A DNA stretch of 64,000 nucleotides from Bacteroidales bacterium (GTDB lineage: Bacteria; Bacteroidota; Bacteroidia; Bacteroidales; UBA932): the NCBI GenBank assembly GCA_017430365.1, contig JAFRNC010000004.1:361863-425862 (forward strand). Direction: 5' to 3'. The notes under the pieces are model-generated. The model did not search any database. It was given only the letters and a program-made list of their open reading frames with translations, and was not told the origin of the DNA. Numbering within the stretch: the stretch's first letter is position 1; each line of letters starts with the position of its first letter. Position numbers and translations under genes: made by a program. Of this stretch, positions 30,925 through 39,490 are shown one piece after another.

Positions 30925-32055
30925 ATGGATAAGGATTTGATTGAGGTGTTCGACTGCGAGATGCAGTGCGAATACAAGGGACGCAAGTATCGTGTGCGTG
31001 ACAACGGAGCGATTATGCGTCTTCCGAAAGAGGGTGGTCGCTCCTCTGTTTATTATAACGTTTGGACTTTCGGGACAAAGAATCTTCAAACCGGTTACAT
31101 GTTTTTTACCGGGGATGTACGGGTTCACCAGGTTGTCTGTACAGCGTTTCACGGGCCCTCTCCTGATCGGCACATGGTCGTGGACCACATCAACGGGAAT
31201 CGCTGTGATAACCATCCAGAGAATCTTCGATGGATTACCAGGGAAGACAACATCTTTGACAATCCCGTGACCGTCATGAAGATGGAGTACCGGTTCGGCA
31301 GCATAGATGTGGCAAGGAAGATGCTTCATGAGAATCCTCAAGAGTTTCGAAGGTTGCTTGAAGAGAATGCGTCTGGCACCAAATGGATGCGACCGGTGTC
31401 GAGAGAGGAGGCGGCTAATCACGCAAAGCATAATGAGGTTTGGCTGCAGAGTGGCTCAAAGGAAATACCTGCGGATAAGAGTTCTGGAGATAGTGTCGGT
31501 GATTGGGTGTTTAAAGAGCCTATGTTCTCCAAAGAGGAAATCGAGGAAGCCAAGTCATGGTACGGAGGATCGTGGCCATCCCCATCTTCTTTTCCGTCTT
31601 GGCGTGAGCAGCAGGCTGCAATAGAAGAAGAGATGAAGCGACAGCATTATGAGGCGCTTGAACTTAAGGATTCTCTTACGCCTCGTGCGAAACAGCTTGA
31701 ATGGAAAACGCCAACAGAGTTCCCTCAGACTCCTCAAGAAATAACCGGTACGCCGCTCCAGGACTATTTGTCACGTCTTTCTAAAGGAATTGTTTTTTGC
31801 CGGAATCAATATGGCGATTCCCCCGTTTATGAGGCGGCGATGGCCGAGGATGGAAGTCATTTGGCTGTGGTTACCAATATTTCCGGGACTAGTGGCGTTA
31901 AGAAATATGCCTTGTCAGAGGTGTCGTTCAGTGAAGGTCAGTTTATTCATAAGAGTATTAGGACATTCTTCGAGGAAGAAGGAGCAATTAAGTATTTTAC
32001 CTTGTCGCTTGGTCGTGAGTGGAAAGGTGGGGATGTTTTCGATGATTTCTGCTGA
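30925..32055 (+). CDS. HNH endonuclease-domain protein
   Basis: 376 residues. Residues about 65-115 hold an HNH nuclease of the homing/phage type: VHQVVCTAFHGPSP, then VVDHINGNRCDNHPENLRWI with the His-Asn-Asn/His set. The preceding segment (YRVRDNGAIMRL) resembles a NUMOD-type or AP2-like strand that often precedes HNH. Residues 115-300 are charged and unrecognised; the last 80 residues (YLSRLSKGIVFCRNQYGDSP and FTLSLGREWKGGDVFDD) form a small beta domain. It is co-transcribed with an XRE regulator. Alternatives are a homing endonuclease or an effector of a small defence or toxin locus; the sequence does not decide. Confidence 0.8.
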   Translation: MDKDLIEVFDCEMQCEYKGRKYRVRDNGAIMRLPKEGGRSSVYYNVWTFGTKNLQTGYMFFTGDVRVHQVVCTAFHGPSPDRHMVVDHINGNRCDNHPENLRWITREDNIFDNPVTVMKMEYRFGSIDVARKMLHENPQEFRRLLEENASGTKWMRPVSREEAANHAKHNEVWLQSGSKEIPADKSSGDSVGDWVFKEPMFSKEEIEEAKSWYGGSWPSPSSFPSWREQQAAIEEEMKRQHYEALELKDSLTPRAKQLEWKTPTEFPQTPQEITGTPLQDYLSRLSKGIVFCRNQYGDSPVYEAAMAEDGSHLAVVTNISGTSGVKKYALSEVSFSEGQFIHKSIRTFFEEEGAIKYFTLSLGREWKGGDVFDDFC

Positions 32056-32100
32056 GAGTGTCCCATGTCCCAAATCCTAGACGGTCGAACCGTGGGACAA

Positions 32101-32169
32101 TAAAAAACGCACACTAAAAGTGTGCGTATATCTGTGTGTTAATATAGTAAACACCTGATAATCAGGTGT
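32101..32169 (-). terminator. Hairpins downstream of tRNA-Ser
   Basis: Reading on the minus strand after the tRNA: first a 9-bp stem ACACCTGAT/ATCAGGTGT (32169-32151), then CGCACACT-TTT-AGTGTGCG (32126-32108) followed by TTTTTT (32107-32102). The second is a classic rho-independent terminator for the tRNA transcript and may also end the HNH message from the other side. Confidence 0.7.
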
Positions 32170-32171
32170 GC

Positions 32172-32262
32172 TGGCGGAGAGATCGGGATTCGAACCCGAG
32201 ATACGCTTTTGGCGTATACACGCTTTCCAGGCGTGCCTCTTAAGCCACTCGAGCATCTCTCC
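32172..32262 (-). tRNA. tRNA-Ser (anticodon GGA)
   Basis: The minus strand folds as a class II tRNA: acceptor GGAGAGA/TCTCTCC, discriminator G and an encoded CCA; anticodon stem CACGC/GCGTG with loop CTGGAAA, so anticodon GGA; a long variable arm (TATACGCCAAAAGCGTAT) typical of tRNA-Ser; T arm CGGGTTCGAATCCCG. tRNA-Ser genes are frequent integration sites, and accessory DNA lies on its 3-prime side. Confidence 0.93.
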
Positions 32263-32346
32263 CTTTTTTGGGACTGCAAAGATAAAAATATTTCATCATT
32301 TTATTAAAAAAATGTTTACTTTTGTGTTGTTAATCATTTCTAAAAA

Positions 32347-32571
32347 ATGAAGAATATGAAAAAGGTATTGTTTGCATTGGTTCTTATCGGTGGCGTTTTC
32401 GCAATGTCCGGTTGCGCCAAAGAGTGCAGATGCACGGTCAAAGTGAATGACAAGGTCGTCTCCGAAGACACCATCACGTTGGACGAAGGCGAGAGGTGCT
32501 CCCAGTATAACAACTACAAGAGCCTCCTCGGCGTGAGCGGCGAAGTCAGATGCACGCCTGTCTTATTCTAA
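32347..32571 (+). CDS. Small Cys-containing lipoprotein
   Basis: 74 residues, signal ending VFAMSGC-A. The mature peptide has four further Cys (KECRCTV, ERCSQY, VRCTPV) and is otherwise polar. The next gene encodes a MauE/thioredoxin-like protein and a radical SAM enzyme lies 2.6 kb on, so disulfide or peptide modification is possible. A TACTTTTG box (32317-32324) may be its promoter. Confidence 0.7.
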   Translation: MKNMKKVLFALVLIGGVFAMSGCAKECRCTVKVNDKVVSEDTITLDEGERCSQYNNYKSLLGVSGEVRCTPVLF

Positions 32572-32595
32572 GACATCGATTTGAAAAATCACGAC

Positions 32596-33468
32596 ATGCT
32601 TAAGTACGTATTCCGGGCATTGCTCGGAATACTTTTTTTGTTTTCAGCCTCAGCAAAGCTGATCGGCATAGACTCGTTCGAACTCTATCTGTTCAGTTTC
32701 GGATGGTTCCCGCTGGGGATTTCATACCTCCTCGCCCGGCTGGTGATCGCGGCTGAATACACCCTCGGAATCCTGCTGATCGCCAATTTCTGGCCCAGGC
32801 TTGCCTTCTGGGGCAGTTTGGCTATGCTCTGCGGCTTCACCATATTCCTGACAGTACTGGCCATTTCCGGGAACCGTGACAACTGCAACTGCTTCGGGGA
32901 ACTGGTCAACCTCAACCCTGTCCAGTCGATCTGGAAGAACGTCGGGATGATAGTCCTGCTGCTCCTTGGCGCAGGCATCCGGCCATTCAGTATAAAACAC
33001 AAATGGCTGTGGTTCTCCCTGGCGGCAATTGTCCCTCTCGCCACGGTCCTGATAGTTTCGCCGCCGGACAACTGGCGCTACGGCTCCTACGGCGTGGACA
33101 ATATGTTCAACGAGCCGGCTTTCCGCGAAGCGGTGGAGGAAGGCATACTGCCACATTCCGTTGTCGAGGGCAGCCACGTGGTCTGCTTCTACAGCCTGCG
33201 CTGCAATTTCTGCAAGATGTCCGCACGGAAACTCATGCCTCTCCGCGAACGTGGGGATTTTTCCCAGGCTCCGATAATAGCCATCTTCGGGCGCGGCGAA
33301 GACACCGACACCGCCCCGTTCATCGCCGAGACGGGATTCCGGTCCGACGAGACCCATTTCATCGAACCCTCCGACTTCCTCCGCATAACAAACGGATCCA
33401 TGCCCCTGATCCTCGTCATCGAGGATTCAGAAATCGTCGCGAAGTACAATTACAGAAATTTGCATTAG
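32596..33468 (+). CDS. MauE-type membrane protein fused to a thioredoxin-like domain
   Basis: 290 residues from the ATG at 32596 (a TTG at 32581 is an alternative). The N-terminal half has about five membrane helices with the MauE/DoxX-like features FSASAKLIGI, RLVIAAEYTLGILL and a Cys pair in NCNCFGELVN. A segment facing the periplasm follows, then a thioredoxin-like domain with CxxC: YSLRCNFCKMSARKLM, and a cis-Pro-like TNGSMPLILVI. In this family the membrane half is believed to pass electrons or disulfides like VKOR/DsbB, and the thioredoxin half acts on exported substrates. Neighbouring Cys-containing lipoproteins may be targets. Confidence 0.82.
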   Translation: MLKYVFRALLGILFLFSASAKLIGIDSFELYLFSFGWFPLGISYLLARLVIAAEYTLGILLIANFWPRLAFWGSLAMLCGFTIFLTVLAISGNRDNCNCFGELVNLNPVQSIWKNVGMIVLLLLGAGIRPFSIKHKWLWFSLAAIVPLATVLIVSPPDNWRYGSYGVDNMFNEPAFREAVEEGILPHSVVEGSHVVCFYSLRCNFCKMSARKLMPLRERGDFSQAPIIAIFGRGEDTDTAPFIAETGFRSDETHFIEPSDFLRITNGSMPLILVIEDSEIVAKYNYRNLH

Positions 33469-33527
33469 AGGGCGCAACATTTGACTCCGCTTTTGCATCT
33501 ATCTCCTGTAAAAGAGACTGAACCGCG

Positions 33528-33980
33528 ATGTCAAAAGCTCTGCGTCACATATCGCTCCCCTGCCTCGGGATTTTGCTGGGTTTCCTGATGATTGTCCAGG
33601 GATGCGGCAATATCGTCCTGCCCGACAAGGACGGCCTGCTGGCTCTGCGCGAAGCCAAGACAGGAGGCAAAGTCATCTCCATCGAAGGAAAGGTCGAATC
33701 GGAAACCGGATCCCCGCTGGAGGGAATCGATGTCCGGATCATAGGGATATACTACATGAGCTCCCGGAGCAATAACGACGGTGCCGGTCGGGAAATCAAT
33801 TCCCTCTCAACAGACGAGTCCGGCATCTACAGGATGCCTGTAACCACAGTATACCACGAATTCGAGGATCTCAAGATAATAGCCTCCGACAGGAATGACG
33901 TCTATGCCCGCGACAGCGTCGTGGTGCTCAACGTCAAAGTAGGCTCGGTCGCACCCACAATCATCCTCAAAAAGAAATGA
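33528..33980 (+). CDS. rSAM-associated lipoprotein, first of three
   Basis: 150 residues, lipoprotein signal ending MIVQGC-G. The mature part has one carboxypeptidase regulatory-like/Ig-type strand pattern: SIEGKVESETGSPLEGIDVR followed by LSTDESGIYRMPV, and ends TIILKKK. Its layout matches the next two proteins, and it overlaps the second by 4 bp. Together with the radical SAM gene these fit the Bacteroidota rSAM/lipoprotein system, whose product is not known to me. Confidence 0.78.
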   Translation: MSKALRHISLPCLGILLGFLMIVQGCGNIVLPDKDGLLALREAKTGGKVISIEGKVESETGSPLEGIDVRIIGIYYMSSRSNNDGAGREINSLSTDESGIYRMPVTTVYHEFEDLKIIASDRNDVYARDSVVVLNVKVGSVAPTIILKKK

Positions 33981-34456
33981 GTATGCGGAAGTTGTTCAAC
34001 AACCCACACCACGCGGGTTTCATCTCGCTACTGCTCGCCCTGCTGGGGCTGGGTTCCACAGGATGCTATATGCCATTGATGTACGGCACGCCGAATGCCG
34101 ACTGGAGGGTCAAGGGCAAGGTGGTAGACGAAGACAATCATCCGATAAGCGGCCTTCAAGTCGTTCTTGGCAACCGGTTCGAAAACTCGGCCGATGTTAT
34201 CTACGATGTCAATTACAGCCCTCTCGATACGCTGCTGACAGCCGGTGACGGCTCCTACTGCCTCGAACGGAACAGTTTCCCTGTCAACCTGTTGGACATA
34301 CACATCCAGGATATTGACGGAGACCTTAACGGCGGCGAGTTCGAAGATGCCCACTTAGTCATCAGGGATATCTCTTACGATGGCGGAAAGGGATGGTACG
34401 AAGGCCATGCCGACATAGATGTCCCCGACATCATTCTGAAAAAGAAACAAAAATGA
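33977..34456 (+). CDS. rSAM-associated lipoprotein, second
   Basis: 159 residues, lipoprotein signal ending GLGSTGC-Y. It has the family pattern PLMYGTPNADWRVKGKVVDE, LQVVLGNRFEN, DVNYSPLDTL, LLTAGDGSYCLE and ends PDIILKKKQK. It is a paralogue of the following gene (both have MYGTP-ADW, DVNY-P-DTL, GGEF-D, VIRDI-Y-GG, PD--LKKK). An odd Cys occurs inside the body (SYCLE). The start overlaps the preceding gene. Confidence 0.8.
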   Translation: MSMRKLFNNPHHAGFISLLLALLGLGSTGCYMPLMYGTPNADWRVKGKVVDEDNHPISGLQVVLGNRFENSADVIYDVNYSPLDTLLTAGDGSYCLERNSFPVNLLDIHIQDIDGDLNGGEFEDAHLVIRDISYDGGKGWYEGHADIDVPDIILKKKQK

Positions 34457-34466
34457 ACCATATCTT

Positions 34467-34964
34467 ATGAAAAACGGCAAGAAAATCGGCTTTTTCGCTA
34501 TGCTCCTGTCCCTTCTGGGAATCGGAGGATGCGATATCCTGGAAAATGGAGGTGACGATGGCGGCATGAGACTCATGTACGGCACACCGACTGCCGACTG
34601 GTCCATCAAGGGAAAAGTGACCGACGAGGACAACAAACCCATAGGCGGTATCCAGGTTATTCTGGGTAGCAGGCAGGAGAATACTTCATCTGTAATATAT
34701 GATGTCAATTACTTCCCCATCGACACCCTGATTACAGGAAGTGACGGTACCTACAGTATGTCCAACGACAGAAATGGCAGGAATCACTACCCCGTCAAAA
34801 CGCTCCAGGTAGACGTAAAGGACATTGACGGACCCGACAACGGAGGTGAATTCAACGACTCACAGATAGTCATCAGGGATATCCGATACGAAGGCGGAAG
34901 TGTCTGGTACCAGGGCCGCGCCGAAATACAGGTCCCCGATTTCGTATTAAAGAAGAAAAAATGA
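34467..34964 (+). CDS. rSAM-associated lipoprotein, third
   Basis: 165 residues, lipoprotein signal ending LLGIGGC-D. Body: LMYGTPTADWSIKGKVTDED, IQVILGSRQENTSSV, DVNYFPIDTL, then GGEFNDSQIVIRDIRYEGG and PDFVLKKKK. Its last bases overlap the start of the radical SAM gene (ATGA), the tightest coupling in the cluster, so this lipoprotein is the likeliest direct partner or substrate. No repeated core peptide is visible. Confidence 0.82.
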   Translation: MKNGKKIGFFAMLLSLLGIGGCDILENGGDDGGMRLMYGTPTADWSIKGKVTDEDNKPIGGIQVILGSRQENTSSVIYDVNYFPIDTLITGSDGTYSMSNDRNGRNHYPVKTLQVDVKDIDGPDNGGEFNDSQIVIRDIRYEGGSVWYQGRAEIQVPDFVLKKKK

Positions 34965-36037
34965 CAGGAAAGGAAATCGGTCCCGTCAAACGTCTCAAAC
35001 TCGGACTGTTCGCCAAAATCCAGGACAAAAGGATAGAAGAGCACAGGCTCCGCCAGCTTTTCTGGGAATGTACGCTTCGCTGCAACGCGGCGTGCCTGCA
35101 TTGCGGAAGCGACTGCCGCATCAGTTCCGAGGTCAGGGACATGCCGGCCTCCGATTTCCTGAAGGTAATCGACAGCCTTACTCCCCACGTCGATCCCCAC
35201 ACTACGTTTGTAATATTCACCGGCGGCGAACCCCTGATGCGGCGTGACCTCGAGCATGTCGGGAAGGAACTCTATCGCAGGGAATTCCCATGGGGAATGG
35301 TGACAAACGGCATCCTTCTGGACCGACGTCGTTTCGACTCCCTCCTGGGCGGCGGCATCCATACCGCAACCGTCAGCCTCGACGGTTTCAAAGAAGACCA
35401 CACCTGGATGCGGGGGCATCCAAAAGCATTCGACAACGCTTCTGCGGCCATAAAAATGATGGCTTCCGAGCCTGATTTCATATTCGATGTGGTAACATGC
35501 GTCAACCAGCGCAACTTCCCGCGTCTGGGCGAATTCAAGGAGTACCTGATCTCGCTCGGAGTACGTTCCTGGCGCATTTTTACCATCTTCCCAGTCGGCA
35601 GGGCACGACAATACCCGGAACTGCAACTCAGCAACGCACAGTTCACCGACCTCATGGATTTCATAGTCAAGACCCGCAAGGAAGGACGCATAGACTTGAG
35701 TTTCGCATGCGAGGGCTTCCTCGGCGGCTACGAGAACGAAGTGAGGGACAGTTACTATCATTGCGACGCAGGCGTATCTGTGGCTTCCGTCCTGGCCGAC
35801 GGCTCCATATCCGCATGCCCCAGCATCAGATCCAAATTCTATCAGGGCAACATTTACAGGGACGATTTCTGGACCATATGGAACAACGGCTTCCAGATGT
35901 ACCGTGACCGCAGTTGGGCGGAGCAGGGCATCTGTTCCGACTGCCGCATGTCCCGCTACTGCCGCGGAAACGGCATGCATCTCCACGACGAAGAAGGCAA
36001 ACTGCTTGTCTGCCACTACAACAGGCTGACACGATAA
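34961..36037 (+). CDS. Radical SAM/SPASM protein of the rSAM/lipoprotein system
   Basis: 358 residues. The radical SAM 4Fe-4S motif is CNAACLHC near residue 45, followed by the SAM-binding GGEP in FTGGEPLMRRDLE. The SPASM region at the C-terminus has Cys in YYHCDAGVSVASVL, SISACPSIRSK, GICSDCRMSRYCRG and LVCHYN, enough for two auxiliary clusters. SPASM enzymes usually modify ribosomally made peptides. Three coupled lipoprotein genes precede it. To my recollection this pairing is a named Bacteroidota family of unknown product. Confidence 0.9.
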   Translation: MTGKEIGPVKRLKLGLFAKIQDKRIEEHRLRQLFWECTLRCNAACLHCGSDCRISSEVRDMPASDFLKVIDSLTPHVDPHTTFVIFTGGEPLMRRDLEHVGKELYRREFPWGMVTNGILLDRRRFDSLLGGGIHTATVSLDGFKEDHTWMRGHPKAFDNASAAIKMMASEPDFIFDVVTCVNQRNFPRLGEFKEYLISLGVRSWRIFTIFPVGRARQYPELQLSNAQFTDLMDFIVKTRKEGRIDLSFACEGFLGGYENEVRDSYYHCDAGVSVASVLADGSISACPSIRSKFYQGNIYRDDFWTIWNNGFQMYRDRSWAEQGICSDCRMSRYCRGNGMHLHDEEGKLLVCHYNRLTR

Positions 36038-36044
36038 TCTGATT

Positions 36045-36076
36045 TTTGACATTTTTATATTTTTGATGTATTTTTG
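36045..36076 (+). promoter_or_regulatory. Promoter of lysA
   Basis: TTTG at 36045-36048 and TATTTTTG at 36069-36076, 20 bp apart, consensus Bacteroidota. The ATG at 36106 follows about 30 bp later. No lysine riboswitch-like structure fits in the short leader. Confidence 0.65.
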
Positions 36077-36105
36077 CAGGATATATCGATAATATACTTT
36101 TGCCA

Positions 36106-37266
36106 ATGATCACGAAAGAGCAGATCGAAGCCTTCCGCACCATAGAGACTCCTTTCTATTTCTACGATATGGATCTCCTGCGCAGGACGCTGGAGATATA
36201 CAAGTCCCAGATAGACAAATACGGCTATAACGCCCACTATGCGATGAAAGCCAACGCCAACGACCGTATTCTGGAAACAATCAAGGGTTATGGCCTGGGA
36301 GCGGACTGCGTGAGCGGAAACGAGGTGAAACTTGCCGTCAGGTCGGGATTCGACCCCGGGAAAATCGTCTATGCCGGAGTCGGCAAGTCGGACAAAGAGA
36401 TCAAGGCAGCCCTCAGGGCCGGCATCTTCAGCTTCAACTGTGAAAGCGTACCGGAGATAAAGATAATCAACGACCTCGCAGCGGGAATGGGCCGCAAGGC
36501 AAGGATATCGATACGCGTCAATCCGGACATCGACGCCCACACCCACAAGTACATCAGCACAGGCTTGAAGGAGAACAAGTTCGGCATCAGCCCATGGGCC
36601 TTCCAGGATGTAACCGACCTTATCGGGCAGTGCAGGAACGTAGAACTGATCGGCCTGCATTTCCATGTCGGTTCGCAGATCACGGAGATGCCCGTCTTCG
36701 CACTCACCTGCCGCCGTGTTGAAGAACTGCAGAAGTGGTTCATCGAACACGACGTCCCCATCGCCAACATCAATCTGGGCGGTGGCCTGGGAGTCAATTA
36801 CAAGGATCCCTGCGGCGACCCCGTCGCCCATTTCGAGGAGTATTTCGAAGTAATAAACCGGAACCTTGTCGTCCGTCCAGGACAGAAGGTGCATTTCGAA
36901 CCGGGAAGGGCCCTGGTCGCGCAGTGCGGACACCTTATCAGCCGCGTGCTGTACGTGAAGGTGGGCAGGGAGAAGAAATTCGCCATCCTCGACGCGGGCA
37001 TGAACGACCTTATCCGCCCGGCGCTCTACCAGGCTTACCACGATATCGAGAACCTGACTTCCACGAAGCGCCGCATGCGTTACGATGTGGTCGGACCCGT
37101 CTGCGAATCGAGCGACTGCTGGGGACAGAAACGGATTGTCAATTCCTGTCAGCGCGGGGACATTTTCGCCATACATTCGGCCGGAGCCTACGGCCAGGTG
37201 ATGGCTATGCGATATAACCAGAGGGATCTGGCGAAAGCTGTTTATTCAGATGATTTGAAGAAGTAA
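36106..37266 (+). CDS. lysA: Diaminopimelate decarboxylase
   Basis: 386 residues from the ATG at 36106. PLP-dependent fold-III decarboxylase making lysine from meso-diaminopimelate, the last step of lysine synthesis. Key parts: PLP lysine in NAHYAMKANANDRI, the glycine loop NLGGGLGVNYKD, FHVGSQITEM, EPGRALVAQCG, and the substrate-binding CESSDCWGQKR. Length is within the family range of 380-420. It is followed by ffh with 8 bp between, so the two may share a message. Confidence 0.93.
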   Translation: MITKEQIEAFRTIETPFYFYDMDLLRRTLEIYKSQIDKYGYNAHYAMKANANDRILETIKGYGLGADCVSGNEVKLAVRSGFDPGKIVYAGVGKSDKEIKAALRAGIFSFNCESVPEIKIINDLAAGMGRKARISIRVNPDIDAHTHKYISTGLKENKFGISPWAFQDVTDLIGQCRNVELIGLHFHVGSQITEMPVFALTCRRVEELQKWFIEHDVPIANINLGGGLGVNYKDPCGDPVAHFEEYFEVINRNLVVRPGQKVHFEPGRALVAQCGHLISRVLYVKVGREKKFAILDAGMNDLIRPALYQAYHDIENLTSTKRRMRYDVVGPVCESSDCWGQKRIVNSCQRGDIFAIHSAGAYGQVMAMRYNQRDLAKAVYSDDLKK

Positions 37267-37274
37267 AGAGAACC

Positions 37275-38606
37275 ATGTTTGAGAATCTAACCGAACGGCT
37301 GGAAAATTCATTCCGGCTCATAAAAGGCCAGGGCAGGATCACGGAGGTCAACATCTCCGAGACCATGAAGGACGTGCGCAAGGCACTCCTCGACGCCGAT
37401 GTCAGTTACAAGATCGCCAAGAGTTTCTGCGACCAGGTAAAGCAGAAAGCCATAGGCCAGAACGTGCTCAAGGCGGTCCGCCCCGAGCAGATGATGATCA
37501 AGATCGTCCACGACGAGCTCGCCGAGCTGATGGGAAGCGAGCATTCCGACATCAACGTCAAGGGCAATCCCGGCATCGTCCTGGTAGCAGGCCTCAACGG
37601 TTCCGGTAAGACAACGTTCTGCGGCAAACTCGCCCTGAATCTCAAGAGCAAACGCGGAATGAAGGTTCTCGTCGCTGCCTGCGACACCTTCCGCCCCGCC
37701 GCCATCGAGCAGTTGAAGACCCTCTGCGGCCAGATCCAGGTGGACTGCTACTCCGAAGACGGAGTGAAAGACCCGATCGCAATCGCCCAGAACGCCATCT
37801 CCAAGGCCCGTCGCGAAAGCTACGCCGTCGTGGTGATCGATACCGCCGGCCGCCTCGCTGTCGACCAGGCGCTTATGGACGAGATCTCCGCCCTGCACAG
37901 TGCGGTGAAGCCTACCGAGACTCTCTTCGTGGTCGATGCCATGACCGGCCAGGATGCCGTGGAGACTGCCAAGGCGTTCAACGACCGCCTCGACTTCGAC
38001 GGCGTGGTCCTTACCAAGATGGACGGCGACACCCGCGGCGGTGCTGCCCTTTCCATCAAGGCCGTGGTCGGAAAGCCCATCAAATTCGTCTCTTCGGGCG
38101 AAAAGATGGAAGCTCTCGACATCTTCTACCCCAAACGTATCGCCGACCGTATCCTCGGCATGGGCGACGTCGTCACCCTGGTCGAGAAGGCTCAGGAACA
38201 GTTCGACGAAGAGGAGGCCCGCAAACTCCACAAGAAGATCGCCCGCGACCAGTTCACCCTGCAGGATTTCTACGACCAGATCCAGCAGATCAAGAAGATG
38301 GGCAACATCAAGGATCTCGCCTCGATGATCCCCGGCGTGGGCAAGGCTCTCCGCGACGTGGATATCGACAATAGCTCTTTCAAGAGCACCGAGGCCATCA
38401 TCCTCTCGATGACTCCCTATGAGAAGGAGAATCCCACGATGATCAACGGCAGCCGCCGCAAGAGGATCGCAGCCGGCAGCGGCACCACCCTCGCCGACGT
38501 GAACCGTCTCCTGAAACAGTTCGAGAGCACCCGCAAGGTGATGAAGAACATGACAGCCGCCAACCCCATGGCGGCAAGGCTGATGAAGAAAAAGAAGAGG
38601 AGATAA
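37275..38606 (+). CDS. ffh: Signal recognition particle protein
   Basis: 443 residues. GTPase of the signal recognition particle, which binds signal sequences of nascent membrane proteins. N domain (FENLTERLENSFRLIKGQGR), G domain with GLNGSGKTTFCGKLA, DTFRPAAIEQL, DTAGRL and TKMDGDTRGGAALS, then the Met-rich M domain (FYDQIQQIKKMGNIKDL, INGSRRKRIAAGSGT, FESTRKVMKNM). Complete and of usual length. Its stop overlaps the next start (TAATG). Confidence 0.97.
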   Translation: MFENLTERLENSFRLIKGQGRITEVNISETMKDVRKALLDADVSYKIAKSFCDQVKQKAIGQNVLKAVRPEQMMIKIVHDELAELMGSEHSDINVKGNPGIVLVAGLNGSGKTTFCGKLALNLKSKRGMKVLVAACDTFRPAAIEQLKTLCGQIQVDCYSEDGVKDPIAIAQNAISKARRESYAVVVIDTAGRLAVDQALMDEISALHSAVKPTETLFVVDAMTGQDAVETAKAFNDRLDFDGVVLTKMDGDTRGGAALSIKAVVGKPIKFVSSGEKMEALDIFYPKRIADRILGMGDVVTLVEKAQEQFDEEEARKLHKKIARDQFTLQDFYDQIQQIKKMGNIKDLASMIPGVGKALRDVDIDNSSFKSTEAIILSMTPYEKENPTMINGSRRKRIAAGSGTTLADVNRLLKQFESTRKVMKNMTAANPMAARLMKKKKRR

Positions 38607-39490
38607 TGTCAGGACTGAGAAGGTATTTCATCGGTGACACCCCCCTCAGGGAGAGGCTGGAAGATTCTTTCCGCGATTTCCCCGGGAGGACTGTATCCCT
38701 TGTCGGACAACCCCCGCTCGGCGGATCCATCGTGGCCGAATGGGATTTCGAAAGCCCGGAATCCTGGCGGTGGGACACCGGCATCGTATCCGATGACCTC
38801 TCGCTCGACGCCGGGGGACAGATGGAACGCATCTTCTCGATCTATGAAGCCGCTCTCGCAGCGGCCGGAATGCGGATCGCCGACAACTGCGTCCGCACTT
38901 GGATCTACGTCAGGGATATCGACGACAATTACGCCGGCATGGTGGAAGGACGCAACCGCAGTTTCGCGCGTCTGGGACTGACTGCCGATACCCATTTCAT
39001 AGCCAGCACGGGCATAGCCGGAACCCATCGCGACCCGAGGGTCCTGGTAATGATGGATGCCCTCGCAATACCGGATATCGAGCCGTCTGCGCTGCATTAT
39101 CTCGAAGCCCCGGGATATCTGAACCGGGCCATAGAATACGGCGTTTCTTTCGAACGCGGCGTCGGTTTCGATTACGACGGTCTCCGCTACACATTGGTGA
39201 GCGGTACCGCCAGCATCGACGGCAAGGGAGAGATCCTCTATCCCGGGGATGTGGAGAAGCAGACGCTCCGCGCCCTTGAGAACATACGCGTCCTGCTGGC
39301 CGACGACTGGGCCGACATGGGACAGATCGCATCTGCGCTTGTCTATCTCAGGAATCCCGAAGACGCACAGAAGGTACGCACAGTCATCGACAGCGAACTG
39401 CCCTGCCTCGAATATCTGCTGCTCCACGCCCCGGTATGCCGTCCCGGCTGGCTCGTGGAGATCGAATGCATTGCCGTCAGAAAGGCATAA
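38606..39490 (+). CDS. Rid-family (YjgF-like) protein, long form
   Basis: 294 residues. The C-terminal 130 residues follow the RidA fold (SGTASIDGKGEILYPGDVEK, RALENIRVLLADDWADMGQI, CRPGWLVEIECIAV); the N-terminal half has a second such pattern (FSIYEAALAAAGMRIADNCV), so it resembles two-domain Rid/chorismatase-like proteins. Rid proteins hydrolyse reactive enamines or imines from PLP enzymes; the large ones have unknown substrates. It starts at the ffh stop codon and its end overlaps the end of convergent pdxB by 14 bp. Confidence 0.75.
   Translation: MSGLRRYFIGDTPLRERLEDSFRDFPGRTVSLVGQPPLGGSIVAEWDFESPESWRWDTGIVSDDLSLDAGGQMERIFSIYEAALAAAGMRIADNCVRTWIYVRDIDDNYAGMVEGRNRSFARLGLTADTHFIASTGIAGTHRDPRVLVMMDALAIPDIEPSALHYLEAPGYLNRAIEYGVSFERGVGFDYDGLRYTLVSGTASIDGKGEILYPGDVEKQTLRALENIRVLLADDWADMGQIASALVYLRNPEDAQKVRTVIDSELPCLEYLLLHAPVCRPGWLVEIECIAVRKA

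Noticed and set aside
36045..36106. Lysine riboswitch before lysA
   Set aside because: The promoter leaves only about 20-30 nt of leader, too short for the known L-box structure.
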